This document shows positions 46,798 through 58,225 of a stretch of 64,000 bases of DNA, in pieces. A program made the translations under genes and the position numbers. The stretch comes from Cryptomeria japonica. Taxonomy: Eukaryota; Streptophyta; Pinopsida; Cupressales; Cupressaceae. The DNA is taken from the NCBI RefSeq assembly GCF_030272615.1, contig NC_081406.1:230570896-230634895 (forward strand), read 5' to 3'. The notes beneath the pieces were generated by a model, which searched no databases, was not told the DNA's origin, and saw only the letters and a list, made by a program, of their open reading frames with translations. Within the stretch, counting starts at the first letter, position 1. Every line of letters begins with the position of its first letter.

Positions 46798-49514
46798 TAA
46801 TTTAGCATTTACTTTCCGCATTTGCATATCATTTTCCTTTATGCATTGCATCTCATATAGTTTATTTTCCAAATACATCACATTTGCAATCTTCATAGCA
46901 TATAATATTTGCTTGCGCATATAGTTTCATCAATAAAACATAGTGATTGTCTAAGTCATTCACCTGTATGTGCTTAAAGGAGATAAGGTGGTCTCATTTC
47001 CTAGATACTTGTTCATGAAGTCTTCAAGAGATCTTTAGTCATTTACCTTCAACGCCACCTTGTGATTAAGATCTATCCATGGTTGTGTAGAGGTTTCAAT
47101 ATTAAGTCTTATTACCCAATAGCTATCAATTGCTATATATCTCACACATTAATCACATGCTCTAAGTCATCACAGATACCTAGTTGGTCATGTGGCTAGT
47201 GAAAAATCCAAAATTCTACTTTATTTACAAGTCAAGGCAAGAAAAATAAAAAAATAAAAAGTTCTATGCCAATATCCACTTCAAGGAAAAATGAGCAATG
47301 ATATATAACTGAAATATCACGCATACAAGTATGACAAAAATCTTGACTATGGGAACATGCAAATAACTCTATCAAGCCTATGGATGCCTGCTGACAATGG
47401 ATCAATATTCGAGAGATTACGGTGAATAAACTCATCAGAGCCCTTAATGCTTGCTGGCAGCGAGGCTCTATCCAAGTTTCTTTTGAAGTTAGAATAACTC
47501 ACGTAGCTAGTCACATAGGATTCCAAGGGTCTGTAATGGTTATAAGGGTAGGAATAAACTCAAATGCACTCACATTGGCAAAAGAAGATCAAAGTTTTAA
47601 TAATTGATTGAGAAGTTTTCCATGCCTCCATTCAAAAATCTTGGTTACATAGTGTGTTAAGTTGGATGGTCTAAACTCTTCTAAGAATGGATTGAACTCC
47701 TATCTCTGAAATGTTTCACACCTTTAATTCAATTAGTGCACTTTTGAATGAAAGACACACACAATCACTCTTGTTCAAATAGGAAATGCATATTGCATCT
47801 TCATAGCATAGTTGCATTTCAAAATTTAATTATCTCCACTACATTCTACAGATCATCATGTCATCATAGGTCTGCATACTGAGGGCATATATGAAAAAAT
47901 CCAAAAAAATCATATAAAGTACTGAAAAAATCCTAATAATCGTTAAAAAGTCTTGAAAAAATCCTAAAAATCATATAAAGTCCTGAAAAATCCTAGAAAT
48001 CGAAAAAAGATCCGAAACAAATACCGAAACATTTGAAAAACAACAAAAACTTAAAAATCAGAAAATCACAAAAATCAAACAAAACATTTGAAAATGATCC
48101 ACAAAATAAAAAAACATCAAAAAATCAAACAAAAAACTTGCAATAAAATGTTTCCCGAGAAACAAATGTCCTAGCAAATATTCAACAAACACTTCACATG
48201 AAGTTAAACAAAGGATATAACTATCTTATCAAACATCTACAACCAAACTAATCAAGTCTTATCAATTGTTAATATCCATACAATGTGATCATTATCTTGT
48301 CTTAAATAGAAGAGGATACACTCGAAATCAGACAGATTAGTCTTAAATAGGGTTCATAACTTTTTGAGATCAAACATTATCAACCATCACATCAAACAAA
48401 TCAAAGCAAAGGCAAAGTTAGTAAAGTTGTTGAGTTTTGTCTAATTTGGTTTTTTATCGTTCATCAATTGGCGAAGATCATGTTTCTATGCTACTCAAGG
48501 ATGTCCCAAAGTGACTAGAGGAGATATGATGAGCATGATCCTTTTCTTTGTTTATTGCTTGTGGTGTGAACCAATAAAATTTTGGGGCAATTTCTCTAGT
48601 GGGTGTTTGTGATAGGAGAATTCAGCTTGTGATTGCCACACATACCTCGACCCATAGCGAAATTACCAGAATGGAGGGCTCATTCCTTGTCTACTAAGTG
48701 TTTGTTTCTTGCAATGAGATATCTTTATGTCTAAGTTATTTATACCTTGATGTACATAGCTTCATTGTTACATAATAAAGCTTAGTGATGATAATGTGTT
48801 GCACTATGAATAAAGACAAGAATACTATTCATATTCTATCATATCATATCATTTCATGTCTTATGATGCTGATTGAATTAATCAAGATCACCATTCCTAA
48901 TGGATTGACTTCAGTTTACTTTCTCATCTCCTCATCATTTTTCATTTTCCATTTTTTCTCTCTCTCATCAATTATTTTATCCTACTAACATTTCTTCTAA
49001 CTGAGTGAAAAAGGATACAAACAATACTTTGGCATATTTGAAGAAAAAACATTAATTGCACTTATATAGCTAATTCAGTCAGCTAGTTAATTTATTACCA
49101 TTCATTTTAGATCACTCATTTTATTACATTCAGTGCATTATCATGTTAACATTGCATTCATTTAGTTACATTTCATTTAAGCGCGTTATCATTTAACCAC
49201 TTTAATAGTTGCATTTCAATCATTATAGATAGTCACACACACTTAAAATACATCACATAAATATAACAATAATTTAAGATCATCATATAAACAATCACAT
49301 GACTGCACCACATAAAATCATACATCATATAGAACTACATCATACATCACATAGAAAGCACAAATAAAATCATATAGGTTGCATAACATAAACATGCATC
49401 ATCAATAGAAAACAAGCATATAGAATGTCATCAAAACTGCATATAATATAACTCAAAAATGATAATGTATCAAAGTAGACAACAAAAGGCCCAATGGCTT
49501 GTCTAATATCATCA
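46798..49514. other. Tat-1 spacer between pol and antisense PMD gene
   Basis: No gene recognised; the frame at 47422-47607 is probably chance. At 47887-48120 is an A-rich stretch with AAAAATCC units and a ~63-bp tandem duplication containing ATCATATAAAGTCCTGAAAAA. From 49260 to 49480 are CATCACATAGA/TCATACATCAT repeats, which on the minus strand read TATGTGATG and resemble the region after PMD1. Confidence 0.5.
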
Positions 49515-51454
49515 AATAAGTGTCAACTGACACTGCCTCTATCTCTAAGAGGGTCTTGCCTACTAGACCCTACTCGAGGATGTCCCAATGATGCCCTAGG
49601 AGGACCCATCACTCCTATGCTACTCATCTGTCGAATCGTGTCTCTACTAGATCTTCTCTGAAATCTATACGCTCGATAGCTAGGCTCCCTCTGACCCTTG
49701 GGAATGACCCTCTCATAAGCCTATCTATAGTATATGGCTTCCTGGGCAACACTAAAAACTCTGTCTACTTGCGTCCGTGCATCTATCCCTGGACCAAACA
49801 ACTGATCATAAGCATCCATGGTCAAATTTTCCCTCTTCACCACATGATCTCACTCAGCAATGACTCAATCCCTCTCTCCAACAATTTGATCTCTCTCACC
49901 CACTAAGGCAATGTATGCCCTCCAAAACTCCTCCCTATCATTAGCTTATCTCAGCCGCACCCTTGCCAGTGCATCCTCCAAACTCCTAATCCGAGCTCTC
50001 AGCACCTATCCCGAGCATCTGTATGTCTTTCCCACCCCCATCATCATCATCACTCCCTCCTCTACTAGATGATCCTGACTCAAAACCATCACTCTCACTA
50101 CCCTCCTCCTCCAAACTACTAAGAGACTCTGTATCTCCACCGATGTCTACATCCTTGCTATCCTCCTCCTCTCGCTCAGCTACTTCCTCCGCTGCTGCAA
50201 CAATCAATGCAAGTTGTTCTCCTCCCCCCTCTCATCCTCCACCTCACCCTCTCTCTCTCTCCCTCTCTGTGGCCTCCTATGTTGAATCTGTTGAGGATAA
50301 ATAGGAACTATTAGATTAGTCAATGGCACTGGCATATGATGCACCCACCAAGAATCATACTAAGGAGTAGCACCAGGATTTGCAACACCAACCGACCTAT
50401 CCCAATGTAATGGTTGAAGAGAATTGAACTCTACAATCGCAACATGAGGCTGCACACAAGCCCCCCAATCCCCAATCTCTCAACATCTATGTGTAAAATA
50501 AGCTGTTATATCGGAAACTCCCTATACCTCCCCAAACTGACAGAGTACAGGACCAGGAAGATGAATGTCAATAACCCTGTGACTGCCCACATCTTGACCA
50601 ATCAAATACCTCCGATGTCGACAATAAGGCAAATTATGTACGTCATCGAGCCAACCAAGGTAATCAAGATAAGGACTCCATGAGAAATACTGAAGTACAT
50701 CCAACTGATGTCTCCAGTAGAGGGTGTTCCCTGAAGCCCTATGTCTAATACCAGTTGTATAACTATAAGCATATGGCTACTCGTCAACAAGATCAACATG
50801 AATAATCAGCTGAAAAATAGCTACGTGCTCCCAAGCCCATACTTGGAGCAATGTAATCCCACATCCAATGGCCTTCTATCCCAAATATACAATACCATGC
50901 ATCTGATGATATAAAGTGGCCAATAAGCAAGGATCCCAAGCAAAAACATGTTTGTGTACAATCATATCATGGATGACATGACCCCATCCGAACGGAAATC
51001 CACATGTCCTCCTATCAGAAATCAGAGGACCTGCTACTATACTACATAGAACTACAATGAGATCATCATAGTCCATCTGCTCCTACAATATCTCATAACG
51101 GTTCCATATATGTGAATCTTGCTCAGAGCACTCAAATAGATCACCTAAACCTCTAACACCATCTCTGCAATCAAATGTCACTCTGGCACCATAGATGGGA
51201 ATGTGAAGAATATGTCAGACGTCCTCCAAAGTAATTGATGCCTCTCCGGTGGGTAAATGAAAAGAACAAGTCTTCGAGTGTCACCGCCCAACTAAAATAG
51301 TGATCTTGGCCCTATTGGCTATAACCTTTGGAAGATACAAGATATGATATAATCCCAAATGTCGGACCAATGCTACCTCCTCAACAAGTAACTCATCTTG
51401 TCGATCAAGACCATCAGGCCTTGTATGTCTTCCTATCAAAACATGGAAGTTCCC

Positions 51455-51884
51455 CTGCAAGTGAAACACAATAAAATGTCAGCTGACCTATTTGCACAAC
51501 AAAAACCACATCATGAAATTTGAAAAAATTCCAAAATAAACAATGCAAATAATTTATTATGATGGTAGTCAAATGCAAACTACTTAAAGCAAATGCGAAT
51601 CATTAACAACAATTACAAATCATTAAGATCAAATGCGCATCAACAAGAACATATGCAAATTATTTATAAAAATTGCACATTACACTATACAATTGTAGAT
51701 CCATAAACACAAGTGCACATCAAAAGAATATCTACAAATTACTAAAGACAAATGCGCATCATTAAAAACAAATGCAAATATTTTGCTATACAATTATGCA
51801 TTGCTATAAAAAAATTGCTTTGACTACAATTTGGAAAAAATAGCAAAAACAGGCATAAATGAACAAATTTTTCGAAAAACTTAC
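51455..51884 (-). other. Predicted intron of PMD gene 2
   Basis: Donor AGCATG|GTAAGTTTTTCG and acceptor TTATTGTGTTTCACTTGCAG|GGG on the minus strand; 430 bp, phase 0. Both exons are open for the first tens of codons. The intron is AT-rich and almost filled by motif array 4. Confidence 0.75.
51541..51802 (-). repeat. Phased motif array 4 (20-bp period, 12-13 units)
   Basis: Plus-strand units of the type CAAATGCGCATC start at 51570, 51590, 51610, 51630, 51650, 51670, 51690, 51710, about 51730, 51749, 51769 and 51791, with an outlier at 51541. In the PMD sense the core is GATGCGCATTTGT. Spacing is exactly 20 bp over nine consecutive units, although several units match the core weakly and the linkers do not match. 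Confidence 0.92.
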
Positions 51885-52296
51885 CATGCTACTTGTCCCA
51901 ACTAGTCTCTGATATGACCACACTTGATCAAAAAGGTGTAGCCTCGCTCTATGACCCGTCATGACCCTCTGAACTTGCATAAAGGCTCAAAAAGCATTAA
52001 GAACTCAAGAAAATCAAATGGATGCAAATGAGCTAAATTAAAGGGCCTAATCACTATTATAGCTCAAAATTAGGGTTTTTACTACTTTGACGGTTGTGGT
52101 CCCCCCAAACTTCAATGAACTTGTAGACAGATCAAACAACCTCGAAATTGCGCAAAACTTCACATGATTTCTCACTAGCATGGTATCGAAAAAATGGTCT
52201 CAATTTCAAAATTCTTCGACCACTTTTTTCTATGGGGCATACTGGGGCATACTTTTTTCATTTTCTTTGAAACAACATCGTGTCAACATTGTATTC

Positions 52297-52309
52297 AAAG
52301 AGGGGCAAA
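52297..52309 (+). promoter_or_regulatory. Polypurine tract of Tat-1
   Basis: AAAGAGGGGCAAA directly before the 3' LTR start TGTAGACACC, fixing the plus-strand orientation of Tat-1. Confidence 0.85.
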
Positions 52310-53376
52310 TGTAGACACCTAAAAATGTCTCATTAATCAGACACTAATTATTCGTCCTAATTAATTAAGTAATTCTTTAATTATTTAATTAAGTTAATTA
52401 TTCTTCTAAACTGACTCAATCATCACATTCAACATTTCTAATTATCAAATTGCTATTCTTTGATTAATTAATCAGTTAACCCTATCTCAAATATTAATTA
52501 AATATTATTTATTTAATTAATTATGATTAATTCCTTAATTAAATAATCTTTATTATTTAATTAATCTCATTTCTAATGTTTAAATAATTTCATTTAAAAT
52601 ATTTAAATTAATTAACTTATTCCTGCAATTCCCCAAATGTGGATTTTAAATAATTACATCTAATTTCATTTCTCTCAAATTCACAATTTCCCAAATTTGA
52701 ATTTCAATTAATTTCATCTAATTCCAAATCATCAAATTAGCATTTCACCAAATCTGAATTTCATCACATTTTAGTAAATTTCATGTGCATTTCAACATTT
52801 GAAAATCTAAATTCAAATCAAAATAAGAATGAAATTGAATTTCAAATCAATCTCCTACAACACATGTTGAAAATCATAACTGATTGATCTAATCAGTTAA
52901 CTAATCAGTTAGCTCAATTAACTCTTCAATCTCCCCTTTTCACTCCAAATCACCTTTTCTGATTAATCAATCAAATCAATTATCTCTTCAATCAACTCAT
53001 TCAACTGACTAATCTATTTAGTCATCTATCCAATCAATTTAGTTGACTACTCAATCAATCTAGTTAACTACTCAATCAATCTAGCTAACAGATCAATCAA
53101 ATGAGTCAATTGATCAATCTAAACTAGTTATCTATCAATCAACACTTCTGTTCAAATTGTCACCCCATCTGTCTTGAAAATCTATAAATACAAGACCTTT
53201 TCATCAAATCAATCTAGAATCATAGTCTTCAAAGCAATTGTCTAATCTATGCAATAATTTGAGTGCAACACCTGAGGGCCATCCTACATCCACAATTCAA
53301 AGAAGAACAATGGAAGCCATGATACAACTAAAGGAGTTTTCAATTAGTTTAATTGGTTAAATCTCTTATTTATACA
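52310..53376 (+). mobile_element. Tat-1 3' LTR, first segment (continues at 60119)
   Basis: Starts TGTAGACACCTAAAAATG. A likely TATA box, TCTATAAATAC, lies at 53181-53191. It is interrupted at 53376 by copia-1 and resumes at 60119-60234, ending ATGAAAGCA. Total about 1.18 kb. The solo LTR at 4355 shows the same order across the interruption point (AGTTAAAGATTTTGTGATTC). Confidence 0.9.
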
Positions 53377-53827
53377 TGTAGGATTTTGCCAAGATCAAGG
53401 GCACAATGAAAAGCATAAAAAGAGACAATAGAATGACAAGAACAAACTATATTGTCATCAATATGCAAAAATGATCAATTGGATTAACCAATACAATGAA
53501 TATAGGCTTGCTTATATAGGCAAGGCCATATGGATGTATGAGCACACACATATGACATGTGGCTCAATGAGAAACAAGGGTAGGTAAGAAATACTAGGGG
53601 TAGGTAGGAGAAATAATATAATATTCCACAAGAGGTGGATGACCCACCGAATGTGGAGTGTAACAGCAAAATAAGACCACACAAGGTGGAATTTCTCCTA
53701 CAAGCTATATCCCTATGTGCACACTTCCCTAAGTGTCTCAAATCCAAACTACGAAGAGATGCATTATCCTAAGTTAACTTAAGTAAAGTTTAATAATATC
53801 CAAAATGAATATTTGTTTACACCAACA
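53377..53827 (-). mobile_element. Copia-1 3' LTR
   Basis: Plus-strand limits TGTAGGATTTTGCC and TTTACACCAACA. On the minus strand TGCTTATATAGG (near 53506) inverted gives a CCTATATAAGC TATA box, so the promoter would fire on the minus strand. Confidence 0.95.
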
Positions 53828-53838
53828 CCCCCCCTTAA
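53828..53838 (-). promoter_or_regulatory. Polypurine tract of copia-1
   Basis: The minus strand reads TAAGGGGGGGG followed by TG of the 3' LTR. Confidence 0.85.
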
Positions 53839-54097
53839 GTGCAACTTAGGGGAATGAAGACTCAAGTCAACAATGCAAGATGGGTCTCGGCTACTAGGCC
53901 ATGATAGGTATCCATGTACAATATGTAAATGCAAGCAAAACTATGCAATGCAATCTCTCACAAACGGAGAAAGGGAGAAAAACCTGTGGGAAAAAAACTC
54001 CCCCCCAAAAGAGAGATGAATGTACAAAAGACTCTAAAAGAAGAAGGACAAAACCTCAAAGAGGAAAAAGTCCCCCCCATAAGAGAGGAAGGAGAAG

Positions 54098-56842
54098 TCA
54101 GCTGACCCCCCCTAATGACACATCCCGCACCCCCAAGAGAGCTCGCAACTGCTCGAACTTACTCTCAGTGAAAGGTTTGGTGAATATGTCAGCAACCTGC
54201 TCTGCTGTAGGACAATACTGCAAATCAATGACCTGCTCCTGAATGAGCTCTCGGATATAGTGCATATGAATCTCGATGTGTTTGGTCCGCTGGTGCTGGG
54301 CCGGGTTCTTTGAGATTGCAATAGCACTCTGATTGTCGCAATGTAGAACTGTCGGCCGTGGAGTGGTGAAACCAAACTCTGTGAGAATCTACTGGAGCCA
54401 AATGGTCTAAGTCGCTGCATTAACAACGACTCGATACTCAGCCTCAGTCGAAGAGAGAGCAATAGCATGCTGCTTCTTGCTCTGCCAAGAAATGGGGCCT
54501 GAACCAAGGTGAAAACTATAACTAGAAGTAGACTTACGATCATCAAGATCGCCAGCCCAATCGGAGTCTGTGTAACCAACCAAGCGAAGTCCTGTGCCTA
54601 TTGCATAGTGAATCCAATAGTGATGTGTACCCTGGATGTAATGAAGGATGCATTTGGCGGCTTTCCAATGAAGCTCATGTGGGTCCTACATGAAGCGGGA
54701 AACCATGCCAACTGCAAATGAAATATCAGGGCGTGTATGAGTCAAGTAGATGAGACTAAGCACAAGCTGACAATACAAAGTGGCATCAACTGGTGGAGAA
54801 GAACACTGAGCCTCAAGCTTGACTCCTGAAAGAAAGGGAGTCGGGGCAGGCTTACAATCAGCCATATGAAAGCATGCAAGTAGATCAAGAGCATACTTGG
54901 ACTGCGATAATGTAATCCCAGAAGGTGACTGTGAAATCTCTATCCCGAGAAAGTAGTGCAAAAGACCCAAGTCAGTCATAGCAAATCTGTCATGCAAATC
55001 AGATTTGACCCTGCTAATGATGGATGAAGTACTCCCTGTAATGATCAAGTCATCAACATAGAGCACAAGTATCAAGTGAGAGTCATCCTATCGCAAAATG
55101 TAGACATTCAGATTAGAATGACACCTGGTGAACCTTGTAGAGAGAAGAAAGGAATCCATCTTGGCGTACCAAGCCCTGGGGGCCTGCTTAAGGCCATAGA
55201 GAGATTTCCTTAGTCTGCAAACCAAGGAAGTATCCTGGATGAAACCCTGTGGCTGCTCCATATAAATCTCTTCATCAAGATCACCATGAAGAAAAGCACT
55301 CTTCACATCCATCTGATGTACAACCCAACCATGAGCTGCAGCAATAGCAAGTGTCAAATGAATGGAGTTCATCTTGGCTATGGGTGCAAAGGTCTCAGTA
55401 TAGTCAACACCTACAACCTGAGAGAAACCTTTCGCAACAAGCCGAGCCTTATACTTATCCACACTACCATTCGCTGCAAGCTTGGTCCGATAGATCCACT
55501 TACATCGAACCATCGTTCTCCCCTTAGGGAGATGGACTAAATCCCATGTGTTGTTCCTCATCAAGGAACTATACTCTTCCTCCATAGCTTGGTCCCACTC
55601 AGAAACCCCTGATGCTTCCCTAAATGTCTGTGGATCGAAAGTGGTAGCAATGAATGCATGTGGTAGATCCTGATGCTATGATCGAGTTCTTTGTGTATAT
55701 GAAGGATCCCCAACAAGAGAACCCATGGACTCAAGTGTCTGTTGAGCCCAACGAGGTCTAGGTGGATGTGGAGAACGAGGCTCCTCAACTACAAGTGGAC
55801 CCTACGAAGGTGTAACCCTACGAGTCGGAGTTGAAGGAGTCTCATCATCTGAATCACTAACATCACTATCCACAATGGAGGAAGGTGGAGGAGGTAGAGA
55901 GGCTAAGCTAGGAGAGCTTTCCTCAAAGTGAACACTCCTCTCAATGAACACCTCATGTGTCTCAGGATCCATCAATCTGTATGCCTTAACACCCTCAGGA
56001 TATCCAACAAATATGCAAGGCCGACTCTGAGGTTCCAATGCCTTGCATTTTTGCGGAGGTATGCGAGCCCATGCTGGACACCCAAAGACTCTGAAATGTC
56101 TCACAATCGGTTTCCTACTAGCCCAAGCCTCAAAAGGAGTAATACCTTGCAAAGCTTTGTGAGGAACCCGATTTTGGATGTGTGTGGCACAACTGATAGC
56201 CTCTACCCAAAAGGTGGGATCAAGAGAACGTGCATGTATCATACAACTAGCCATTTCTTTGAGAGTTCTATTCTTGCGTTCTACAACTCCATTCTGCTGT
56301 GGAGTGTAAGCAACAGAATGTTGAAGATCAATCCCCTCAAATTTACAAAAATCCTCAAGTCTTTTGTTCACATATTCCTTTCCATTATCTGTGCGAAGAA
56401 TCTTGACCACTTTCCCTGATTGCTTCTCCACACGAGTCTTGAAGTCCTGAAATCTATCAAATACGTCACTCTTATGAATAAGAAAGTAGACCCAAGTGAA
56501 TCAGGAATAGTCATCAATGAAGGTGAGAACATAGCGGGCCTTACTAAATGAAGGTACTGGAAATGGACCTGCTACATCGCTGTGAACAAGTTGAAGAACT
56601 TCCAAAGCTCTCCAAGCTTTCCCCTTATCAAAATTCTCTTCGAGATGCTTGCCCATGGAACAACCTGAACATACACCCTCTGAAAAACTGATTCGAGGTA
56701 GACCTATGACCATGTCTTTAGTGCTTAGCTGTTGAAGATAGCGGTAGTTGAGGTGACCAAACCGCTCATGCCATAGCTTACTTTCTGAATTTGAATGAGT
56801 AAGCAAGGCCCTAGAAGGTGAACTTGGCACAAAGTGGGAGAA
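54098..56842 (-). pseudogene. Copia-1 pol: integrase, reverse transcriptase, RNase H
   Basis: Continues the gag frame after a TAA at 56843. Order: gag-pre-integrase (WHERFGHLNYRYLQQLS, CSGCSMGKH); integrase core HSDVAGPFPVPS, LRTDNGKEYVN and TPQQNGVVERKNRTLKEMAS (DDE all present); RT with NTWDLVHLPKGRTMVRCKWI, QMDVKSAFLHGDLDEEIYME, YGLKQAPRAWY and LVLYVDDLIITGS; RNase H with GYTDSDWAGDLDDRKSTSS, LSSTEAEYRVVVNAA and ADIFTKPF. Stops lie at about 56500, 55801, 55680, 55087, 54685 and two in RNase H; several are explained by C-to-T or G-to-A changes in Gln or Trp codons. Ends at TGA 54098. Confidence 0.95.
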
Positions 56843-58156
56843 TTAATAAAGCCTTGAGTTGTCATTGACTTGTCCCACTACTACCAAGGCATCATCATCA
56901 AGTTCCTTTACCACAACTGAATCTGGTGTAAACTCAACCTTTTTCCCATTCCCATAGTGAGTGATTTGGTAGATGGAGAGAAGGTTGGTAGACAAGTTAG
57001 GAACATAGAGAACATTCTCAAATGTTCCATCATCCATGTCAACTGAACCTTTCCCTACAACCTCTACTTGTGTATCATCACCTATGTAAATGTGAGGTAC
57101 TTTAGATGGCTCCAATGAAGAAAATTGCTCCTTTGTAGAACCCATGTGATATGAGGCACCTGAGTCAAGTATCCATTGTTGTGAAGAACCTGTTGTAGCC
57201 ACAAATGCTTGCCCTTTTCCCTTAGATTGTGAGGAAGAGGAAGGAGATGAATCCTTCTTTGTGTAGGCGGATGGCAAGTTGATGTTGTTTTTCTTGAGAA
57301 GATTAGTTAACTCATCAACTTGCTTTGCGTGGCATCGATGCTCATCATGACCATACTTCTTGCAATATGCACAAGTTGGTTTATCCTTCTTAGGTGGTGT
57401 CCCCTTCTTGGAAGAGGATGAAAAATCGCCTTGGGATGGAGAGGATGATTGTCCTTTTTCCTTTTGTGGCTTAGACTTAGAGTGCTTCTTCTTCTTGTTG
57501 GAATCTTTGCCTTGACTTCCTTGATTCCCTTGATTAACCACCAAAGCCTTGGACTTTGAAGACTTGAGAAACCCCATGTTCAACAACTTAGATTGTTCCA
57601 ATATTAACATTTTTGTGAAAGCATCAAATGAAGGCATACCATAAGAACTCCCCACTGTCAAACGATGAGTTTGGAAGCTAGACACAAATGCTGCATATTC
57701 TGGTGCAAGCTTATCCAACAAGTTGAATATCAATTGAGCATCCTTTTTGTCAATTCCACAATCCTTAAGCTTTTCTCTTAGCTCATTTGCTTTGGTGACA
57801 TAATCTTGGATTGTATCAAAACTCTTGGGATCCAAGTTGGTGAGCTCATTGTCAATCTGATAGTCTCTGATTTCATCAACTTGACCATACAATTTCTGAA
57901 ACATATCCCAAGCCTCTTTGATTGTTTTACACTTCTCAATGTGAAAAATGAGGTCATCTGATACATACTTGTGCAAGGTTCCAAGAGCCATGCAATTCTT
58001 TGTGAGCCATTCTAATTGAGCATTTGGATCAGGTGGTACTATTATTGTTCCATCTATGTAATGTGTGAGGCCCTTTTCCATTAATTTACTCCATACTTTA
58101 ATTTTCCATGATGCATAATTATGTGGAGTTAAAGGTGGAAATTTATTAGGACTCAT
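56843..58156 (-). pseudogene. Copia-1 gag-protease
   Basis: Open for 437 codons from the preferred start MSPNKFPPLTPHNYASWK (58156); an upstream in-frame ATG at 58225 would add 23 hydrophobic residues not expected in Gag. Capsid UBN2-type domain in the N-terminal ~220 residues (YGQVDEIRDYQIDNELTNL). A Lys/Ser-rich linker is followed by the zinc knuckle CAYCKKYGHDEHRC (C-x2-C-x4-H-x4-C, intact). The aspartic protease follows, with WILDSGASYHMGS and TFENVLYVPNLSTNLLSI. The frame ends in TAA at 56843 just before the integrase region; without it gag and pol would be one polyprotein, as usual for copia. Confidence 0.95.
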
Positions 58157-58225
58157 TGCAACAAAAAATGGAAAGAGCACAAAGAGAGGCACAATCACAC
58201 AAGACACCCCCCCAAATTCACTCAA

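Larger units (their letters stand above)
49515..51962 (-). pseudogene. Plant mobile domain (PMD) gene of Tat-1, antisense to gag-pol
   Basis: Predicted exon 1 is 51962-51885, encoding 26 residues from MTGHRARLHLFDQVWS; the intron is 51884-51455; exon 2 starts GNFHVLIGRH at 51454 in the same phase. The PMD then runs in one frame broken only by stops to about 50520: LGLYHILYLP, HSKTCSFHLPTGEASITLED, RRTCGFPFGWGHVIHDMIVH, FAWDPCLLATLYHQMHGIVY, GITLLQVWAWEHVAIF and YLIGQDVGSHRVIDIHLPGP with VLCQFGEV. The tail has an acidic Ser/Glu/Asp part (49986-50207), a charged helix-forming part and GVMGPPRASLGHP, as in PMD1. It lies between pol and the 3' LTR, head-to-head with the element's polypurine tract. 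Function unknown. Confidence 0.85.

Noticed and set aside
51541-51802. Regularly spaced repeats resembling a CRISPR array
   Set aside because: Cores are only ~12 bp and degenerate, the period of 20 bp leaves no room for spacers, no cas genes are present, and the context is a plant retrotransposon intron.
49515-51962. Host MAIN-like gene
   Set aside because: It lies between Tat-1 pol and the 3' LTR, has several stops, and an equivalent copy sits at the same relative place in Tat-2, so it is part of the retrotransposon.
54112-54579. 155-residue minus-strand frame
   Set aside because: It is out of frame with copia-1 pol; the true frame gives the RNase H motifs DSDWAGDLDD and STEAEYR.
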